A program made the translations under genes and the position numbers. Source: Treponema sp. (GTDB lineage: Bacteria > Spirochaetota > Spirochaetia > Treponematales > Breznakiellaceae). Taken from it: DNA of 31,351 nt. Below are positions 31,268-31,351 of the stretch, piece by piece (position 1 is the stretch's first letter; each line of letters starts with the position of its first letter). The notes under the pieces are model-generated. The model worked only from the letters and a program-made list of their open reading frames with translations. It was not told the origin of the DNA and made no database searches. Location: contig JAISBK010000173.1 of assembly GCA_031266255.1 (NCBI GenBank), positions 1 to 31,351 of the forward strand. The letters run 5' to 3'.

Positions 31268-31351
31268 ATGGGTAATCCTTTTGTGTTGGATGAAACGCCG
31301 GCTTATGTGGTGGTATTTAAGCCTCCTCGAGTACATACGGTACCTTTGAAA
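31268..31351 (+). CDS. Pseudouridine synthase-like protein, first 28 residues (3' end outside window)
   Basis: The open frame runs from ATG 31268 off the end of the window. It begins MGNPFVLDETPAYVVVFKPP and continues RVHTVPLK. The piece AYVVVFKPPRVHTVPL matches the opening of RluA-type pseudouridine synthases, where the strand 'lvvnKPxGlxvhp' precedes the catalytic domain. The catalytic Asp would lie downstream and is not visible. Only 28 residues can be judged, so substrate (23S rRNA or tRNA) is unknown. Confidence 0.6.
   Translation, partial: MGNPFVLDETPAYVVVFKPPRVHTVPLK

Noticed and set aside
1..31351. tRNA, rRNA, CRISPR array, insertion sequence or phage genes
   Set aside because: None seen: no direct-repeat array, transposase or cloverleaf. 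The two tyrosine recombinases are Xer-type housekeeping genes inside the operon, not mobile-element integrases.

Overview
The window is a spirochaete chromosome fragment, most likely Treponema or a close relative, with roughly balanced base composition by eye. Three things point there. Two FlaA-type flagellar sheath proteins lie side by side. The block rsmH-ftsL-murF-mraY-ftsW-divIB-ftsA-ftsZ-xer-TPR-dprA-topA-xer-hslVU-flgBC-fliEFGHIJ has the order I know from Treponema pallidum and, in large part, from Borrelia. FlaA itself is a spirochaete-specific family. I cannot name the species from sequence alone.

Layout. (1) 1-480: the C-terminal end of a chemoreceptor. (2) 643-1871, minus strand: a two-gene unit, a purine-type phosphoribosyltransferase followed by rnhB. 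(3) 2035-2952: a divergent, unrecognised putative lipoprotein with a G8 tract next to its lipobox. (4) 2966-4645: two tandem promoter-like sites, two flaA paralogues, and a terminator that works on both strands. (5) 4646-5029: a gene-free stretch holding a strong promoter candidate and possibly a degraded minus-strand gene end. (6) 5030-28953: about 24 kb of 23 co-oriented genes, mostly overlapping or tightly spaced. They cover cell-wall precursor synthesis and division, chromosome handling (two Xer-type recombinases, DprA, topoisomerase I), the HslVU protease, and the flagellar basal body and export apparatus. (7) 29027-31351: pth (minus), trkH (plus) and the start of a pseudouridine-synthase-like gene.

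How it works together. The long block links peptidoglycan precursor synthesis (MurF, MraY), the divisome (FtsL, FtsW, DivIB, FtsA, FtsZ), chromosome resolution and topology (Xer pair, TopA), and assembly of the periplasmic flagella (FlgB/C rod, FliE, FliF ring, FliG switch, FliH/I/J export). ftsI, murE, murD, murG and murC, common in dcw clusters elsewhere, are not inside it. The FlaA pair probably coats the same periplasmic filaments.

Most notable observations. Three genes outside the operon (2035 +, 1871 -, 31268 +) have a promoter-like -10 hexamer ending exactly 6 nt before ATG and no Shine-Dalgarno site, which predicts leaderless mRNAs; trkH is close to the same arrangement. ftsA appears to start at a CTG codon with a near-perfect ribosome site. 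HslU has an enlarged I domain. An 81-codon start-less open frame lies antisense between the chemoreceptor and rnhB and may be a gene remnant or dispersed repeat. I found no rRNA, tRNA, CRISPR array or insertion sequence, and no clearly novel multi-gene system.
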